Source: Thelephora terrestris (taxonomy: Eukaryota; Basidiomycota; Agaricomycetes; Thelephorales; Thelephoraceae). From it: a stretch of 64,000 nucleotides of DNA. Under the pieces are notes generated by a model. The model made no database searches. It saw only the letters and a list, made by a program, of their open reading frames with translations, and was not told the origin of the DNA. Positions 48,246 to 60,223 of this stretch are shown here, one piece after another; position 1 is the first letter of the stretch; every line of letters starts with the position of its first letter. The DNA lies in the NCBI GenBank assembly GCA_015956445.1, contig WIUZ02000010.1, forward strand, positions 1 through 64,000, given 5' to 3'. A program made the position numbers and the translations under genes.

Positions 48246-50030
48246 ATGCACGGGGTCCTACCGCTTCGTGTCAAACACTTCTCAAAGCCCAGGCTCAACT
48301 TCGACATGGAACCATCCAACGATCTCGGACGTCGTGGTCTCCTTGACCTACCCGTTACACTTCCCTCCATTCCCATCGTGAACCCAATTGTGACCCCTCT
48401 CCTCGGTGGCCCAACGCCTACGCCCACCGTCGGGAATAGTGATCCAAACATCACACCACCGCCGCTTCCGTCTCCTCCGTTAGTCTCGCTTCCGTCACTT
48501 CTTCCGTCACTTCCTCCTCCTCCTCCACCACCTCCACCACCACCATCTCTTCCTCCTCCTCCTCCTCCTCCTCCTCCACTCCCATCTCTCCCACTGCCAG
48601 TCCCATCTCTTCTTCCTCCTCCTCCTCCGCCACCGCCACCACCACCATCGATACCAGTATCACAGCTTCCTACTCAGCCTGCCCCCGCTCCCAGCCCTGA
48701 TCCGGGTAACGGAAATCCGCCCGCGAACGGTGGAAATGGAGGCGGTAGTACGCCCGCCGCTCCAAGCTTGGGAAGCGGTGATACCAACTTTCTCAACCCT
48801 TCCCTCAGCCTTGTTCCAGACTTATCAATTCCCACCCCCAACCTAGGCTCCCCAAATTCTAAATCTTCGGATCCCGCTCTCAATCTGGGCTCCCTGGATG
48901 CCAACCCGTCGAACCCCACCCAAGGTTCGGGCCCTCCGGATTCTAACCCACCGAATCCCACTCCCAATCCAGGTTCCTCGAATTCTAACCCATCGAACCC
49001 CAAGCCAAGTTCTCCAGATTCCCATCCGCCTCCTCTCACTCCTAATCTAAGTTCCCTCGATCCCAATGCTTCAGTTCCCCCCCAATCATCATCCACCAGC
49101 GGAACTTCACCCTCCCAGTCCAGTGGAGTAACCAAGAATGGCTCTGTTCAACTCTCCGGAGCTGATCAGGTTGATTCTGACTCTGGAGACCCGGCCAACC
49201 AGGGGGATGTGTTTGTCACTACGATCTCTGGTGTCAGCACCACAGTCACCCGACGACCCCAGCCCACTAACGGAAACCCGGGGAGTGATCCTACAGGCGG
49301 AGGTGGCTCTATCAATGGTAGTGGTAATGGGCCCAGGGATTCTGCTAAGAGTGGAGGTCTGAATCATGGAATTATTGCCGCCATCGTTATCGGCGCCGTC
49401 CTCGCCTTGGCGCTGCTCGCGTTCTTCCTGCGCAAGCGGGCGAAGAAACGACGAGCAGCTCTTCACAAACTTTGGTTAGCCAGCAGCGGGAACAACCAAC
49501 GTGCCACGTTCAGGAGTAGTTTTGGAGACCTTCGAGCAAGCTTCTTCGCTTCAGATTCTGAAGAAGGCCACGGCGACCCCTTTAGCAAAAGGAGTTCTGG
49601 ACCGTTCTCTGACAACATGGCCATATCGCCTCCCAGTCCCGGTTCTCCAAACATGACGCAGGCTATCAGTACCGAGATCACCCCCCTCGCCCTCGCTGTC
49701 CATTCGACCGGAATAAGGAGCAGCCGTAATTCCCAATTCAGCATCGGATCGTCGGGGAGCGGTGGAAGCGATGAGAGCGGAGGACAGTGGGTGGAGGTCC
49801 GCACCGACGTGGGCCCAACCGGTCAATGGTGTTTACCCTCTCCAATGTCCGTCAGACCATTCACTCCTACTGAATCGTGGTCGTTCCCGAAACCTCCAAC
49901 CTCCCGCGGTCAATCTATGGTGTATACTGGCGATGATAAGGAGCCCGTGGATCCTGATCCATTTGCCGATTCCACGACCATCTTCCCCCACAGGTTCACT
50001 GCATATGGATATAGCGAAGAGGGCCCTTGA
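48246..50030 (+). CDS. Proline-rich single-pass membrane protein
   Basis: A single exon of 594 aa from the ATG at 48246. The first third is dominated by polyproline tracts (about 48511-48655). A long Ser/Pro/Asn-rich spacer follows, then one hydrophobic span (GIIAAIVIGAVLALALLAFF) followed at once by a basic stop-transfer (RKRAKKRRAALHKL), and a cytoplasmic-type tail rich in Ser/Gly. This is a type I layout seen in many basidiomycete surface or sensor-like proteins. No clear signal peptide is visible at this start, so an upstream exon may be missing. The frame is open before 48246 without an earlier ATG. Role unknown; a wall- or stress-sensor function is only inference. Confidence 0.75.
   Translation: MHGVLPLRVKHFSKPRLNFDMEPSNDLGRRGLLDLPVTLPSIPIVNPIVTPLLGGPTPTPTVGNSDPNITPPPLPSPPLVSLPSLLPSLPPPPPPPPPPPSLPPPPPPPPPLPSLPLPVPSLLPPPPPPPPPPPSIPVSQLPTQPAPAPSPDPGNGNPPANGGNGGGSTPAAPSLGSGDTNFLNPSLSLVPDLSIPTPNLGSPNSKSSDPALNLGSLDANPSNPTQGSGPPDSNPPNPTPNPGSSNSNPSNPKPSSPDSHPPPLTPNLSSLDPNASVPPQSSSTSGTSPSQSSGVTKNGSVQLSGADQVDSDSGDPANQGDVFVTTISGVSTTVTRRPQPTNGNPGSDPTGGGGSINGSGNGPRDSAKSGGLNHGIIAAIVIGAVLALALLAFFLRKRAKKRRAALHKLWLASSGNNQRATFRSSFGDLRASFFASDSEEGHGDPFSKRSSGPFSDNMAISPPSPGSPNMTQAISTEITPLALAVHSTGIRSSRNSQFSIGSSGSGGSDESGGQWVEVRTDVGPTGQWCLPSPMSVRPFTPTESWSFPKPPTSRGQSMVYTGDDKEPVDPDPFADSTTIFPHRFTAYGYSEEGP
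48511..48655 (+). repeat. CCT/CCA triplet repeats encoding polyproline
   Basis: Several runs of CCT/CCA triplets (cctcctcctcctcc and caccaccacc types) are broken by Ser-Leu codons. They give polyproline stretches of 8-11 residues. This is a likely length-variable microsatellite inside a coding exon. Confidence 0.85.
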
Positions 50031-51713
50031 ACTGGAGGCTTCAGGGTTGGTGTTTGAGGTTGGCGGTGAGGTTTCTGTTGGGTTTGTTTAATGATGGGTG
50101 GACCAGGGTGAGGGAGTTGAAGGAGAACGCGCTATTCGTGGGTGCGCTAGTCCGAAGTTAAATATACCCTACAAGTCGACGCTTAATGCTGGTGAGTGCT
50201 CTCTTGTCTCTTGTCGATATGTATCTTTGGCTCAAATCCTCGATAGGTTGGTCGCTTAAATTTGTTTTGCTGTCTTTTGTAACTTTGCTCCGTCTGGACG
50301 TCCTACCTGTTCTTTGCTGCATTATGTACGTGTCATATTTTCTCGTGCACTCGGACTTGGTCGTGTGGATGGCGGGTTTCTTTGGCACTGTTGCGGCCAC
50401 CATTTGAGTGTGCTACTTACCCCCTTCGTTCCTTCTAATTATTATAGACACAAAAATTCCGATGTCGCTTTACCATTTTACCACACTTCGGACGATTTTC
50501 CTCTACATGCGAACGGGATTCGGACTGAGCTGATATCTGGGGATCCAGACTAGCCACTCTCTGTACGATTTTGATTCCGTACGCAGTTCACACATGTTCG
50601 TTTCTGTCCGCATATTTTGGTCCTGGACTGCTACACATGTACACCGCCCTCGACCAAAAACATGTAGTGTCGTGGGGGGAGGGATACCGTAAATTTTGAG
50701 TTCGTGATAGGATTTTGTTGTGAGAGTATTATTACGGCAGAAATCGAGGGGTTTCTCCGGAGCCCAGCGATCAAGTCGAGGCAAATACACTGTATGGAAG
50801 TGTACGCCACAATTCCCCCTTGTACACAACGGCTGTAAGAGTCGGGTGCAACGTTCGATGAAGGGCATCTCTTCGGCAATCCCCAGGATAAAGGTTTCCC
50901 GTTGAGAGTTTCCCCTTTGAGAACCCCGTCACTGATAAAAGTACAGCCGTGCCGTGTATCTGGTTGAGCTTGCTTTTGACGTGCCAAAAAAACAGGCCGA
51001 GGTGGTTCTCACTGAAAATAAGTTTTGCATGAACACTGCGCGCGGACAAGGCAGGTTGCTGGTCCCCGTGTAATTGAGCGTGCTTGAGTGTGCACGTGAC
51101 CGCGGAAGCATCTGGGGGATCGGTTCAGTGCGGGTGTGAGTGTGGGAAAGTTTTAAGGGAGGCACAGCAAGAAGCTCCGGCCTGCCAAGTCGGGATGCTG
51201 GGAGGATGGGTGGGATGTTCTGATGAGAGGCTCGGCCATACAAGCGGAAAGCAAGGAGGCGAACGCGCAGATGAAGATTCGACTAGGGAGGGTATCAAAA
51301 AACAGCGAACCACAGCGAACAATACCTTGGCGGACCCTTTCGGAAGGGAAAGGGGCGCAACGCCTTGGGCCGAATTTGGTTCTAAGGCCAGGATTTCCCT
51401 TGTTGACGTGTTTCTCACAGCCCACTGCACGACTCTCCTTGTTCGGGAGGTGCAGGTGGGGGGAAAGTCCCTAGACTTTCCACTCTAGCCTAGTGGACTA
51501 CAAAATGTTTTAGTCGTAGAGTTTAATGTTGCTTGTAATGGAATAAGGGCGTCAACGGTAGAAAGCGCGTGTCCTGTCGCAAAGCGAAAGCCTGAAGTCA
51601 CCATTTCCGCTTTCGACCCACTTTACGCTTCTACGTCCATCATCAGTCCGTCTCCCCCGTGGTTGTCCCTTTCGACCTTCGCCTCCCCTCTGATCCAAAG
51701 GCCTCTACATACT
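50031..51713. other. Intergenic, no gene recognised
   Basis: This is the 3' flank of the Pro-rich gene and upstream region of the FYR gene. Short frames on both strands lack motifs and splice partners. Confidence 0.5.
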
Positions 51714-54121
51714 ATGAGCATCAGGGCTTCCTCGTCCGGTAACACTCCCATGGGTCCACCGGCCGACCGGGACGTCGTGATGGCTCCCCCCCAGTTCAAC
51801 CCCCAACAATTCCCGCCCGCTCAGACCCAGCCAGCCAACGTTCAACAGAAGCCACCCCAGGATTATGTCGAAAAGTACAAACGGCTGAAAAGGAAGTTTT
51901 TCGAGCTGGAAGAGGTCCGTGTTGTTCATGACTACAGCCCTCCCCCCGTTTTTCTCACATCCACTTACACCTGGCCATGATGCGTGCCTTTTACAGAAAT
52001 TCAAAGAAACAGAGTCGGAACTATTGCGATCTAGTGAGCGCACATCTCGTATGAGGCATGACCAGAAGTCAGTACCCCGTCACATCCTGTTCTCAACCCC
52101 CCGTCCGCTGATCAGTCTCATCCTTCTTGTCGCGTCATCGTCCCAACACAGTGCCCTCCTCGATCGCATCATCGAGCTCGAGCAACAAGTGCCCAAAAAC
52201 GTCCCCCGTGCCGAAGACGATGTTATCCAAGCACGATCTAGTGCTTTTCCTCGGTCTTTGCTGCCGAAAAAGGCCCAGGATTACTTCCGGGCAAATATGC
52301 GCGTCGCACTCGAGGAATCATCCTCCGAAGATCCCAAACTTGACCCTATCTTTTACTCCCGCCACGTCGGACCTCAAGCTAGGAAGCAGCAAGAGGAAGA
52401 GTTGACCCACCGGGCTGAGGAAGAAGCCCGTGAGGCCCGTCGTCAGACCAAACGGGCGAGGACGACGAGGGGAAAGGAAGCCAACGCACAGGGGCAGGTT
52501 TTTCCCTATCATCCCTCCCCCGGGCACGATCCAGGGAGGGGCGGGAATCAACCCTACCCGGGTGAACATCCACCCGGGGATGGACCCCTTTTAGTTTCAA
52601 GCAATGGTACCCGACTACGCATCAAGCCACCCGTTCCGCCCTCCGAGGGTGGCGGATCCATCTCCCATCAATCTTCAGGTTATCAACCATCTCCGACCGT
52701 TCATCAACTCCCCGGCGACCCACAATTTCGCGGGCGGTCTGGATCCCCAATGTCTCAATCCCCCCACGAAGAGCAACCCTTCACATTCATTCCAAACGGT
52801 GCAAGTGGTGCTTGCGTTTCTAACCAGCCATAGAATTCGAGTTAACCGTTTACTTTAGGCGATGTTCCACCACCTATGATGAACGACAATAGTACCGCTT
52901 CGAGGGTGGTGGCTCCATCACGTGCTCCGGAAAATCAAAGGCTTGCAAAACCGAAGAGGTTGAAGGCGCATACAGTCCTCTCCAAGAGCCACAGTATCCC
53001 GGTTGTACCCCGTGACAAGACGGGTAAACCGTTATTGCCTTTGAACGTCGGCATCATGACGGTCATCAACCTCGGAGAAGTTTGTAAGCGGGAGCATTTC
53101 CATACGGAGCGGTATATTTTCCCAGTTGGTTACGAGGTTACACGGTGCGTTGGCCCGGAACTCGGTCGCTTGCTCAGCTGATGGGATCCCGATTCGCTCA
53201 GGCGGTATTTATCTACGATCGATCCTAACGCAGAGGTTGTCTATCATTGCTCAATTCTGGACGGAGGTGATGGTCCCAAGTTCCAGATCGTTGCGGGTGA
53301 CAACCCAACAAAACCCATCATCGCTGGGACGGCGACGGGGGCGTGGTCGATGATCGTCAAGACTGCAAATCAGATTCGCAACAGACAACATTCGAATTCC
53401 GTCTCTGGCCCCGACTTTTTCGGTTTGGCTCAGAACACCATTAAGCATCTTATTCAAGGACTACCAGCGGCGGATCAGCTGAGGGACTATGTGTGGCAAA
53501 GTTTCCATGAAGGAGGGTAAGTAGTTTTTATGCACCACTTCTCGTCCATTGCACCGACTAAGACGCTTCCGTGTGGGATTGGTAGGCTCGGAAGTAGGCC
53601 GCTCGGTGGGAGGCACGCGTCGGTCGTCCCTGCTTTACCTGATGAGTATGAATCACATCTGAATAACATCCGAAGCGGAAGGCGTGATGATGAGGGTGGT
53701 GAAGGGGAAGAGGATCACTCAAGGCAAGGTACGTCATCCCGCGCGCAGTATTTGCAAATTCAGTCGGTGTACTCACCAACACGTCGATGAAGACGGGCAT
53801 GGGCACCACGAAGAGCTTATTGGCCGTCAGGATATGGCATTCCCACCTTCCCCCTCACAGCACTCGCATCGCGGTAACCCGCACTCCCCAGTCACGCAGC
53901 GAGACCAGCAGTTCCAGTTCGTGGATTCGCATCCCGCAGTGCAGGCGTCGTATTCTTCTGGACAAGGGTCGAATGGTCCAGCGTTACCCGCAGGTTTCGC
54001 GAGCATCATGAACGCATACACCGAACAAGGCTCGACAAACCAATCACAGGCGGAGTTCGTGCATCATACGGCGAACGGCACCATCGGCGGGAGGACAAGA
54101 AGCCGTAAGTCGGCGGTTTGA
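51714..54121 (+). CDS. FYRN/FYRC-domain protein (TBRG1-like), 3' end unresolved
   Basis: Supported exons: 51714..51914, 51997..52067, 52152..52807, 52859..53144, 53202..53516. The N-terminus has a coiled-coil block (EKYKRLKRKFFELEEKFKET, then SALLDRIIELEQQ). A basic, disordered region follows. Then comes an FYRN/FYRC pair with LPLNVGIMTVINLGEV, RYIFPVGYEVTRRYLSTIDP, VYHCSILDGGDGPKFQI and GPDFFGLAQNTIKHLI. This combination matches TBRG1-like chromatin-associated proteins. FYR domains are also found in MLL/trithorax-type proteins. The last exon(s), 53.6-54.1 kb, have two competing frames; the one ending at 54121 (…GGRTRSRKSAV) reads best, but its junction was not settled. Confidence 0.8.
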
Positions 54122-55508
54122 TATTTCATTTAGGTTGACATGCTTCAACCTCGTTGTTTATTCTACTCATCCTTGCCATTTTTATCTCCTCTTCCCTTTC
54201 CGCTCGTCCTTCATCTGCCGTCATCCCCAACTGCTCTCTATGATTGTTGCGTTCATCCACGGTTACAGAGAGACTGTTCTTACTCCCCTATGTTCACCCC
54301 CTGCACTTGTACACACCTGTTCTTTCATCTCTACCCACATTGTTTCGGCATCCTCGATCCGTGTTCTCGAATAGCACTGTTGTTCCTTCTATCGCTTCTC
54401 ATTCCTTCCAAGCCGTCTCATTGGGAGCCCTGGACTGACGGTCGTGGACGACTCGGAGATCGGTCTGTTTCCTTGCCTTTCGGAAGTCGCCCCCTTCCAT
54501 CAGATTATCCCTAGACGCCCTCTTTTGCGCGTTTGAGGCTTAAATCACTGGTGCGGAGGGGGTTTGACTGAGAGCCGCCCATTTGAAGCGGGCTGGTTTT
54601 GAGGCTAGAGTAAAACGAGTGGTTATTCTTTATCCGAGAATCCTTGCATTCTCCGGTTTTACGATGCCTCTGTGGGGACTCCTCCCGATGCGAGGCCAGT
54701 GCTGGGACTAGGAGTAGTATGTGAGGCTGACATTCCAATAAAGTGTAGACGAGGATATAGGTCACATCAATTTGAGATTGCCCCTTTGATCGCCGCCCTT
54801 CGTCGCCGAGCCACAACACCTCGCAACGCCTTTTCCACGTGGCTGAGATTTTGCCCATTCCCCTCCCCTCCGCCCAGACAGCAAGGCTGCAGCCCTACGG
54901 AGTCGTGGAAGGAGTTCACCAATCTTGCCGACTCTCCCCTCTTTCCCCCTCTTTCCCCTTTCCCCTTCCTTTCTACGGTCCCGGGTAATTATCACCCACG
55001 TAACTCCCGCTGCACCCGTACCAGCCGGTATTCATCTTCACGACCACGTTTTTCCAAACTTTCTTCAGCGTAGACCCTACCAGCCTCTTTGAAGTTTTTT
55101 TCCGGGCTTTTCTTGCATCGTTGAACCGATAGAGGTTTTCGGCACTCCAGTGTTCAAATCTACCGAGGCGTCAGAGCAAACAAAGTCTTACCGATTGACG
55201 TTTACACCCGTCCCCACTCGACCTGTTCCTCCACCCTGCGCTTTTCGCTACTCGATAGCAGTTTCTCCCGCCACCTTAACGTAACGACGACCGGGGTCAT
55301 TTGCCAACCAAACAAGGCCCATTGACTTACCACAGCGAAGACCGTGGACTCAACTGGTGGATTGATCAACTGCTGGCCCATATCACGGTCCCAGCTTGAC
55401 ACGAGCTCGCGCAGTCCACCAGTTCCCTAGTTCCGGCCACCCAATTCGACGACGAACCCCACCTAATCCGTTATACCATCGCAACTACCGCCACTGTCCC
55501 TCGATCAA
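54122..55508. other. Intergenic, no gene recognised
   Basis: Pyrimidine-rich sequence with short frames only. It contains the upstream region of the next gene. Confidence 0.5.
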
Positions 55509-58500
55509 ATGAGCACCACCCGTCGAACGTATGGGAGCAACAAACGACCGATATCCGCAATCTTTCTTGGCTCTGCCTCCTCCTCGACGAGCATAAATTC
55601 ATCATTAAGCAATTCATCCAGCATACCTGATCTACCGGAACCACCCAGCCCCGGTGCCGATTCGAACCTTTCTTCCACGAGTTCTGGATTACCTTCCCCA
55701 CCTGCGACGAATTCTACCGGAAGTGGAAGCGTCGGGGGAGATTCACGGAGCAATACTGCAGGAAGCGTCAGGAGAAGACTGACGCTCAACCATTACGCCT
55801 CGAACAAGTCGATGAATGACACGGGGGGAGATCGGAGTAGGGATAGTTTGGATGACCCCCGCGACGAATCCGGCGACGATGAGGATCATACCGCAAAGTT
55901 TGGAGTTGGCAAGAGGAAACCGACGGTCTCGACCGCTTCTGTATCCTCGAACGATACCGTTTCTGCATTGGATAGAGTGAAGAATTTGGCGAAGAGGAAC
56001 CAAGAGGTGAGACTTTTTCGTGGGTCGCGTGGCTTCCACCTTACCTTTTCTGTGCCTCGCCACCATAGGCGCTCGAGAAACTCAGTGGGATGCGATTGAG
56101 TTCGCCTTCGCCAGCATTTGGTCGGTCAGCCCGGTCACCAATACCATCATCATCTTCCACCGCCTCGTCAACCTCTTCGAGGCTATCCGGCGGGTCGCGC
56201 CCTCGCGTGGTCTCGCAGCAAGCAACAACTTCCACCATCGCGATGAAGGAAACCCTCCCGTCAGGATCTGATACCGAACGCGATAGCAACCACGGAGAAG
56301 AGTTTCTAGAACGTTCTGTCACGCCACCACCAAATACAAGAGTCCGACAACGGTTACTCTCTGCACCAGATTCACCCAGCAAACTTCGGAACTCTGTTTC
56401 TGCTGTCCAGCGACCGTCACCATTATCGCCGAGAAGCAAGAGAACGTCATTAGGCATGAACACTGCACAGGATATCGCAGTGAGAGATGCGACGAACGCC
56501 GCCCTCGCAGCTGTCGCCTCTTCAAGGACAAGTCCAACTGGGAGGCGGTCGCGACAACCTTTGCCACAGGAGTTCAGGCAGGAATCTGTGGGTATTCTTT
56601 GTGCTTGGCGTGGTTTTCCCGCTGATCGCTGGTTGCCATTAGACTTCCACGGACTCGATCTCTCGAAGCAAGTCCGTCAGAGTGTCCGATCCTTCTAGCT
56701 CTACCTCCGGACCACCGCCTGTTTCACCCCGACTCTTCCGTAATTCTATTCGTTCTGCAACAATGAGAGACGTCTCTACCCGCAAGAATCTACGAAGTGC
56801 CTCCGAAGACATCTCGGGCCAAGTCATCGAGGAACATGAAAATGAATATGGCACCGCTCAAACACGTCGAGGTGGTAGTTGGGAGAGTCCTGTTTCTCAG
56901 AATAGGACCCTAGTTGGCGAAGGGTTGAGGGCAGCTGGGATCGCAACTAGACGTCGGGAGACTACAGAAGATGTTTTCCGAGAGCCGACCCGAGAACATG
57001 AAGAACGAAGGCTCGAATTCGTGGCGACGACGGGTCGTACCTCTGTTCAGGAAAATCGAGATCGTGAGGTAGATCGTGATCCTGAACCTCGAACGCCGGC
57101 TTCCGCAGTTAGAAGGGACCCGCCAAGAAGTCTTATCTCGTCGCGGCCGGTGTCTTCCCTGGGTGGGGCTTACCTTGATAGTCCTTCCTCAAATGCTTTG
57201 CGGGTGTCCACGCTGAAAGGGAAGAAGTCAACGCCACTGATGGATGCTGATCGAGAACTACCGCTCGCTCGACAACTGAGTACAGATCGGGGATATTCTT
57301 CACCGTACTCCACCTCATCAAGACAGCTTGCCGGTACTCCTTTGTCTGCTACCCGGGATCGAGTGGCTTCCGGGGAACACGGGAAGCTCATGATGGATTC
57401 ACTCTCAATCTTCGAATCTCACCTTTCAAGGTTACCCCCGAACGGACACACCACGACGAACACAATACCAGAGCTTTTCAAAGCTGCTCAAACCGTCGTA
57501 CAAGCCACCGAAAGACTCAACGTCCTCCTTCGAAACGGCACAAATCGAGCTTTGGAAGAACAGATCAGCGCCGAAGTCAGCGGAGAATTGGGTGAAGGGA
57601 ACTCGGACTTGTCTGAGTACTGGAGCACGGTTGGATCGGATTTCAGAGAGTGTTTAAGGGTGAGCGATGACCTCGTGCGGAACATGACCGGGTTCTTGCT
57701 TGGTGTCGGGAAGGTGTTGAGGGAGACGAACGCTTCCAACGTTGGGACGCCGAGCCAGCACTTGCGAAGTATGAGTTTGGACGACGACGTTACTGCAAGG
57801 TTAAACGCCGAAGGCGCTCCGTCTTCTGGTGGAAGGAGCTCCGAGGGTAGAAGGAGTGTAGCTGGATCGAGATATAGCTTGGAGAGGTTAGAGAGGACGA
57901 GTCAAGACGGATCCAGGGATCGACCCCCTTCCTCCTTCAGAGACAGGAGAAGCGACGAAACACCGCCTCAGACGACGCCTGCTTCGCGATCATCCAACTT
58001 GTCGACCGGATCGTCTTCAATCAGGAGGTTCCTCACCCCAAGAGAGGCAAGAGATTCACCGCGGTTTGCGGCTGAGGAGGTCAATATGGAACCTTCCCCT
58101 TCCCCTGCCACCCGTGTGTATGGTCCACAGTCTGGGCCCCAGCCAATCAGAACCTTGCCGCCGTTGGTCGTATCGAGGCCGCTTCCGGGTCTTCCGCATC
58201 CTACGCCCGATTCGGAGGGTAGTCTGGCGAGAAAGAAGGTATCCAACGGGTCTGTGAGCACCGTAAGAGGGCTTGGCCAGCCGATGCCATTCCAACCGAG
58301 CGTCTCGACTTCTACTACCGCTGTCTCTCTCCCCCATCGGACAATTTCCAGTGGAAACACCCCAGCTGTCACTTTCTCTCGACCATCAACAATCTCTGTG
58401 TTAGCCCTCAACGGTGTTAGACAGCGGGAACACGAGCAGAGAAGTCGGGTGTCCTCCGGGGCGTACAGCAACTACGACTCGGAGAGTGCGGGTACAGGAG

Positions 58501-58757
58501 CCAGTTCCAGCCAGGTAGTGGACAGTCCTGTGTCTGCTGCGGAATCCGAGCTTAAACGTGAGAGGAGTGGGACGTTGATGAGGAATAGGACCCTTGGAAA
58601 GACGGTAAGAATGTCGTTGGATGGAGCGGTTTCGGGTAGGGACGGCGGGATAGATCGTCAGCCTGCTACCACTAGAGGGGTGGGAGGAGCGTCTACGACG
58701 AGGGTGAAGAAGACCGAGAGAAGGAGGACCCTCACGGAGATATTCTCTGGACACTAG
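55509..58757 (+). CDS. Large Ser/Pro-rich fungal protein of unknown function
   Basis: Model: join(55509..56006, 56069..56587, 56643..58757), 1043 aa. Most of the protein is low-complexity and Ser/Thr/Pro/Arg-rich, so probably disordered and phosphorylated. The exception is a predicted helical block around 57391-57729 (HGKLMMDSLSIFESHLSRLP, then VVQATERLNVLLRNGTNRAL and DDLVRNMTGFLLGVGKVLRE). It ends KKTERRRTLTEIFSGH. The N-terminus is MSTTRRTYGSNKRPISAIFL. It could be a scaffold or cytoskeleton-linked factor, but this is not shown by any domain I recognise. Confidence 0.8.
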
Positions 58758-60223
58758 ATGGTGACGTCCTCTCCTCACCGCATTAGAAAAGTATGTCCCC
58801 CCCGTTTTCTGCTCGTCCATCCGGGTTGGAGTTAATGTTAACGTTTCTTCGTTGTTGCCCTTGGCTTATTTGTAGAGATCACTTGTCACTTGCACGTTGT
58901 CTCTGTCCCATCTCTGTCCCTCCGCTTTGTTTCGTTTTTGAGTATTGTATGTTGTCCCTCGGGCTCGAAAATCGCGCTACCCCTGTTCTGTTCGACCGTC
59001 GGTCTACTTCCTCCCTCCGTAAATTATCCTCATCACCCTCCCGCCTTTCCTACCTCACTGGCGACCCTTGTTCACGTCACACCCTTTGTCTCCCCACCAG
59101 ACGTATCAATACCTCGCGTGATCTTCGCTTCTACCCATTTCTTGTTCGCGTATCGCATATTTCAGGCCTGCCCTCCCTTACCGCACCCGACCCTCGCTTC
59201 TCATCCACCCTCGATTTCAAGCGAATTGCCGGGCTGTGCGTCTAAACTATTCCATTCCTACTTTTTCCCCTTTCCGTGTCTCAGTTGTTGTCTCCCTCGT
59301 CTCCCCTGTTCTCGTGTTCTTCACTGTGTTGAAAATTCATGACGTCTCTCTCTCACCCATCCTCTCTTGTCACATCTGTGCAAATACTCTCTCTCCTAAT
59401 TTCGTCATCTCTCCATTGACGGTGGGGCTTTGTTGTGTATCTTGAAATCCTTCTCTCCGTCCGTAGTTCACTGTCCTTATCTGTCATATCAACCCCTTTC
59501 TTTTTTAACATATCTCAACTCCCTCGAGATTTCTTGGGCAACTCCTTTTTCTCGTCGGACTTATATTCCCTTGCCTTCTGGTGATCTCCAGCTTTAACTC
59601 TTAGCTCAATTCTAGTTCATCACGAAATGACTTCCTTCCCTGATACCATAATATTGATCATCGCAAAAGTATGTTTGTCAAGTACAGTATGCCGTCATAT
59701 GTTCTCTTTACCTGTGAAAACTCAATTTATCAGATACCATCCCCTACTGTGCAGACAAAGTTGGTAATAGATCCAGGTGTTGTTGGAAATCTTTCCTTCC
59801 TGCCAGTTGCAAGAGCCTATCCAATGTTTAAGCAACCTCGCCTGAGGTCTTGAATAGTTGACTGATTTTGTACAGTCACCAACCACCCACCTTTGATCAA
59901 GAATTATCCAACAAACCCTGAGAACTCTAATCTTTACCAGCAGACCCCAAAATATTAACTGTTTGGACCTGCACAGAGAAATATGGGGAACTCTGCTGAT
60001 TTATTGCACCATAAAGGGGCAAACACTGGCAACAGGGAAATGTGATAACATAATTGACAAAAACAGATATATTTGGTAAAAACAAACATACAAAGTAGTG
60101 TACAGAATGAGCCTAGAAGATTCAAATGGAGAAGCATAGGTTTCATGGAGATATGAAATAGCATGAATGAGCTAGCATAGTTGTACTGGCACCATAGCAG
60201 GGCTGATCATGGAGGAATTGCAA
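58758..60223. other. Intergenic between convergent genes
   Basis: This is the 3' flank of the Ser/Pro-rich gene (pyrimidine-rich to about 59.5 kb), then AT-rich sequence that looks like the NLR 3' UTR. No gene recognised. Confidence 0.5.
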
